Shown one piece after another: positions 4,968 through 5,143 of a stretch of 5,143 nt of DNA (positions are counted from its first letter, which is position 1; each line of letters begins with the position of its first letter). The position numbers and the translations under genes are program-made. The notes below the pieces were generated by a model. The model made no database searches, had not been told where the DNA came from, and saw nothing but the letters and a program-made list of their open reading frames with translations. This DNA comes from Planctomycetota bacterium (lineage in GTDB: Bacteria; Planctomycetota; Phycisphaerae; UBA1845; UTPLA1), in NCBI GenBank assembly GCA_027295245.1, contig JAPULF010000124.1:1-5143 (forward strand), in the 5' to 3' direction.

Positions 4968-5143
4968 CACGGCCACAACCCCTCTCGCGGCGAATCGGTC
5001 AGCGACTTCGCGAATTCCGCCATCAAAGAAGCCTGCGTATCCGTCAGGCTGCCGGGCGGAACGATCTTGATCACCGCGTATTGGTGGCCGCGCTCTCCGT
5101 TCGACTTGGGCATGCCAAGCCCCGCAAGCCGCAACTTCGTGCC
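4967..5143 (-). CDS. DnaJ/CbpA-family co-chaperone, C-terminal fragment
   Basis: Only the last 58 residues lie in the window; the gene continues beyond the right edge. The fragment begins GTKLRLAGLGMPKSNGERG and continues HQYAVIKIVPPGSLTDTQ, then an amphipathic helix (MAEFAKSL). This is the ending of the second C-terminal substrate-binding domain of DnaJ-type J-proteins: the KLRL.G.GMP motif, a glycine turn, the Y.V.KI.PP strand and a final helix. The full protein would stimulate DnaK ATPase and deliver unfolded clients. The missing N-terminus should hold the J domain with HPD. Whether it has the zinc-binding region of true DnaJ or is CbpA-like cannot be seen here. The stop overlaps the next gene by one base. 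Confidence 0.88.
   Translation of the reverse strand, partial: GTKLRLAGLGMPKSNGERGHQYAVIKIVPPGSLTDTQASLMAEFAKSLTDSPREGLWP

Overview
The window is GC-rich bacterial DNA with genes on both strands and short to moderate gaps. It probably comes from a member of the Planctomycetota or a related lineage. I infer this from the overall look of the proteins, a small four-cysteine protein of a kind I associate with that group, and intergenic hairpins without T-runs. No marker gene in the window settles the taxonomy.

Left part, plus strand: a 605-residue membrane sensor histidine kinase (8-1825) has a large, unrecognised extracytoplasmic sensor region and a complete HisKA/HATPase core. Its start codon overlaps a possible upstream stop codon (ATGA), so it may be the last gene of a two-component operon that begins outside the window. 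About 370 bases without a convincing gene follow. They contain copy A of a two-hairpin repeat and, further on, a strong GC hairpin.

Middle, plus strand: a small four-cysteine protein (2200-2400) overlaps by 23 bases the start of a complete tyrosine recombinase (2378-3373). The recombinase's six catalytic residues sit in the same register as E. coli XerD, shifted by exactly 33 residues because of an N-terminal extension. Copy B of the two-hairpin repeat lies just after xerD, in the gap where xerD and the next gene converge.

Right part, minus strand: a short-chain dehydrogenase (3462-4199) carries the Asp-Tyr-Lys triad and HxxRS cofactor motif of the pteridine reductase/FolM group. It has its own promoter, with a perfect -35 box and a 17-base spacer that contains most of a 14-base perfect palindrome, a candidate operator. 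Upstream of it, after a 273-base structured gap, come an unrecognised membrane protein (4503-4967) and the C-terminal end of a DnaJ/CbpA-type co-chaperone (4967-5143, cut by the window edge). These two overlap as TGATG and are probably one transcript.

The genes serve different processes: signal sensing, chromosome dimer resolution, pterin/folate reduction and protein folding. I see no single pathway joining them. The most unusual items are the paired two-hairpin repeat, the palindrome in the reductase promoter and the four-cysteine protein coupled to xerD.
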